From Artemisia argyi (lineage: Eukaryota; Streptophyta; Magnoliopsida; Asterales; Asteraceae), in assembly GCA_030686995.1 (NCBI GenBank), contig CM060702.1:66714440-66778439 (forward strand): 64,000 bases of DNA, given 5' to 3'. The position numbers were made by a program, and so were the translations under genes. Shown here one piece after another: positions 62,768 to 64,000 of the stretch. How positions within the stretch are numbered: position 1 is the first letter of the stretch; every line of letters starts with the position of its first letter. The notes beneath the pieces were generated by a model, which worked only from the letters and a program-made list of their open reading frames with translations, was not told where the DNA came from and did no database searches.

Positions 62768-64000
62768 TCATTTGTTCTTGGGGAAGCATGATGTGGAAAA
62801 GACAATCTCCATTGGACTTTCATTCAAGATGTTTGGACAAACATTTGAAGCACGTGAAAGTTCCACACCGATGAGATAAGTACCCGGCGTTAAATAGTAT
62901 AAACTATAAGCGCTGATGCCGGGGTCAAAAATAATGTCTTCATTCCCGAAGGAGTGAAGAACAGAAGAAGTCACCCGGTAGGTGAAGAATGGTAGGAAGA
63001 TCTTGATGACAATCAAGATTGACTCATCATCATCAGAAAGAGAATTCATAATTTCAGGATTACGATTCTCATCATTTAAGCTCATATGATCTAGACATAT
63101 TATGGGTGGGAGGGTTGGGATTTTGATATCAATCAAATTCTCAATGTTGAGAATATTTCCCTCTGAAACACAAAGATTATCTTTGTCTAGATCAAAGTAA
63201 AAGTTATCATACTCCGGTGGAGATATGATATGAGTGAGTTCACGGGAGAACTCCTCAAAGGTGAATGAATCATATTTGGGGAGAGAAATTTGAGAATGAG
63301 AAGTGGTACTGCCACTAATCTTCTCTCCCATATGATCAAAAGTAAAGGTTTCAAACTCCGGAATAGGATCATCGGAGAAAATGTCACTATCCTTAATGGG
63401 GATAGGAGATGAAATAGGTTTCGCTTTGAAAGCCTTGATTTTAGAAATGAGGAGATTGGCATTCAATAATGTTGCACGAAGTGCTTCATCCTTGATTTCA
63501 GTGTCAATCTCATCATTCTCTTCTTCTAAGCTAAGTAGCTTAGAAGGTAATTCTTCCATAAAAACGATGTCTCCACAAGATAACGAATCATCATCAGTAG
63601 AATCGGAGAACATCTCAACATGATCAGTTGGGAAGAATAGAGGAGGAGGGATATCACACACATGATCAAAAGTTCCCTGTGACTCTCCTGGGATTGGGAC
63701 AAGGTTCTCAGCACTAGACTTTATGAATTCGTCTGATTCCTTTTAAGGAATAGTGCTAAGATGCTCATCCCCCATGATCAGAGAGTGAGTGTGAACTTCA
63801 GGTGTGATAACAGACTAAGGGAGTTGAGAAGGACTAGAAGTTATAGATTCTTCAAGTTCCGTTTGATCAACGTGTAGTGACTTCGTCACATTATTTTCTC
63901 CCTGATTCTCTATGGAAGGAATCACAACTGATGAATCTGATGAATCTTTTTGAATAATAACAATGTTATTTTCATCATCATCACTGTCATCATCGTCATC
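62768..64000 (-). pseudogene. 3' ORF of element C (acidic protein), two stops
   Basis: Minus-strand frame running from the right edge to the stop at 62768, open from 63742 to the end. It is interrupted by TAG at 63817-63815 and TAA at 63745-63743. After the stops comes EFIKSSAENLVPIPGES; then an acidic Ser/Asp-rich middle with the repeated phrase SLPKYDSFTFEEF / SPPEYDNFYFD; then a C-terminal IFLPFFTYRVTSSVLHSFGN and LNESPMEI block. I recognise this arrangement from Asteraceae gypsy-element proteins often labelled only as hypothetical or RT-domain containing. No enzyme motif is visible. Function unknown; an accessory or envelope-position protein is possible. Confidence 0.65.

Larger units (their letters stand above)
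57733..64000 (-). mobile_element. Tat/Athila-like element C (3' LTR and 3' interior)
   Basis: Minus-strand element inserted into element B at 57732/57733. The 3' LTR is 57733-61961, with the polypurine tract (minus sense AGTGTGGGGGAT) directly right of it. Then come tandem repeats (about 62015-62410) and a 3' ORF (62768-64000). The rest lies beyond the right edge. TAAAC (57728-57732) may be its target duplication. Asteraceae elements with this 3' ORF are well represented in my memory of Tanacetum-like genomes. Confidence 0.65.

Overview
The window looks like repeat-dense (probably heterochromatic) DNA of a flowering plant, most likely Asteraceae. I see no intact host gene. Almost everything belongs to long terminal repeat (LTR) retrotransposons nested inside one another. 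The Asteraceae call is from memory of protein families: the degenerate 3' ORF at 62768-64000, the Athila-type Gag at the left edge, and the copia Gag all resemble elements I know from Tanacetum/Artemisia/Lactuca-like genomes. No search was run.

Layout. (1) 1-7558: 5' part of a minus-strand Athila-like Ty3/gypsy element (Gag start, tRNA-Asp-type PBS, 5' LTR). Its LTR is split by a complete noncoding element, NA1 (471-6214, TSD ACCTG). (2) 7559-30446: minus-strand Ty1/copia element (5' LTR 29606-30446, iMet PBS, decayed gag). It was hit by the Athila-like element at 7558/7559 and by a 19.66 kb LTR array (7926-27585, TSD AGAAC). That array is LTR-int-LTR-int-LTR-int-LTR: four ~3.43 kb LTRs and three 1971 bp noncoding interiors inside one target duplication. 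(3) 30447-34369: the only stretch not assigned to an LTR element, with a decayed gene-like segment, a foldback MITE and a small ORF behind a TATA box. (4) 34370-57732: a second Athila-like element (minus; 3' LTR 34370-35825). It contains a Tekay/Del-like chromovirus (plus; 38196-57290, TSD CAAAC) with a near-complete but stop-interrupted gag-pol and an extra coiled-coil ORF. That chromovirus has a third noncoding element, NA3, in its 3' LTR (49922-56665, TSD TTTAT). (5) 57733-64000: 3' LTR (about 4.2 kb) and 3' interior of a further minus-strand Tat/Athila-like element.

How the parts relate. The chromovirus is the only element here with a recognisable full protein set. The three noncoding families (NA1, the array family, NA3) carry no proteins but share short cis signals with it. 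These are the U5 end (CCGCTG, then a terminus near GGGTGTTACA), an iMet PBS followed by a covarying hairpin, a covarying hairpin with a GGA-containing loop just before the polypurine tract, and a predicted intron inside the LTR (donor AAG|GTGAGT, branch TTGAC, acceptor CAG, branch-to-acceptor distance 21-24 nt in all four). NA1 and the array family also share a three-way-junction fold in their interiors. My best candidate for an undescribed system is this one: a parasitic network of noncoding retrotransposons kept alive by shared RNA structures and a shared LTR intron, in one case amplified as a tandem LTR array. All RNA folds and splice sites are read by eye and untested.
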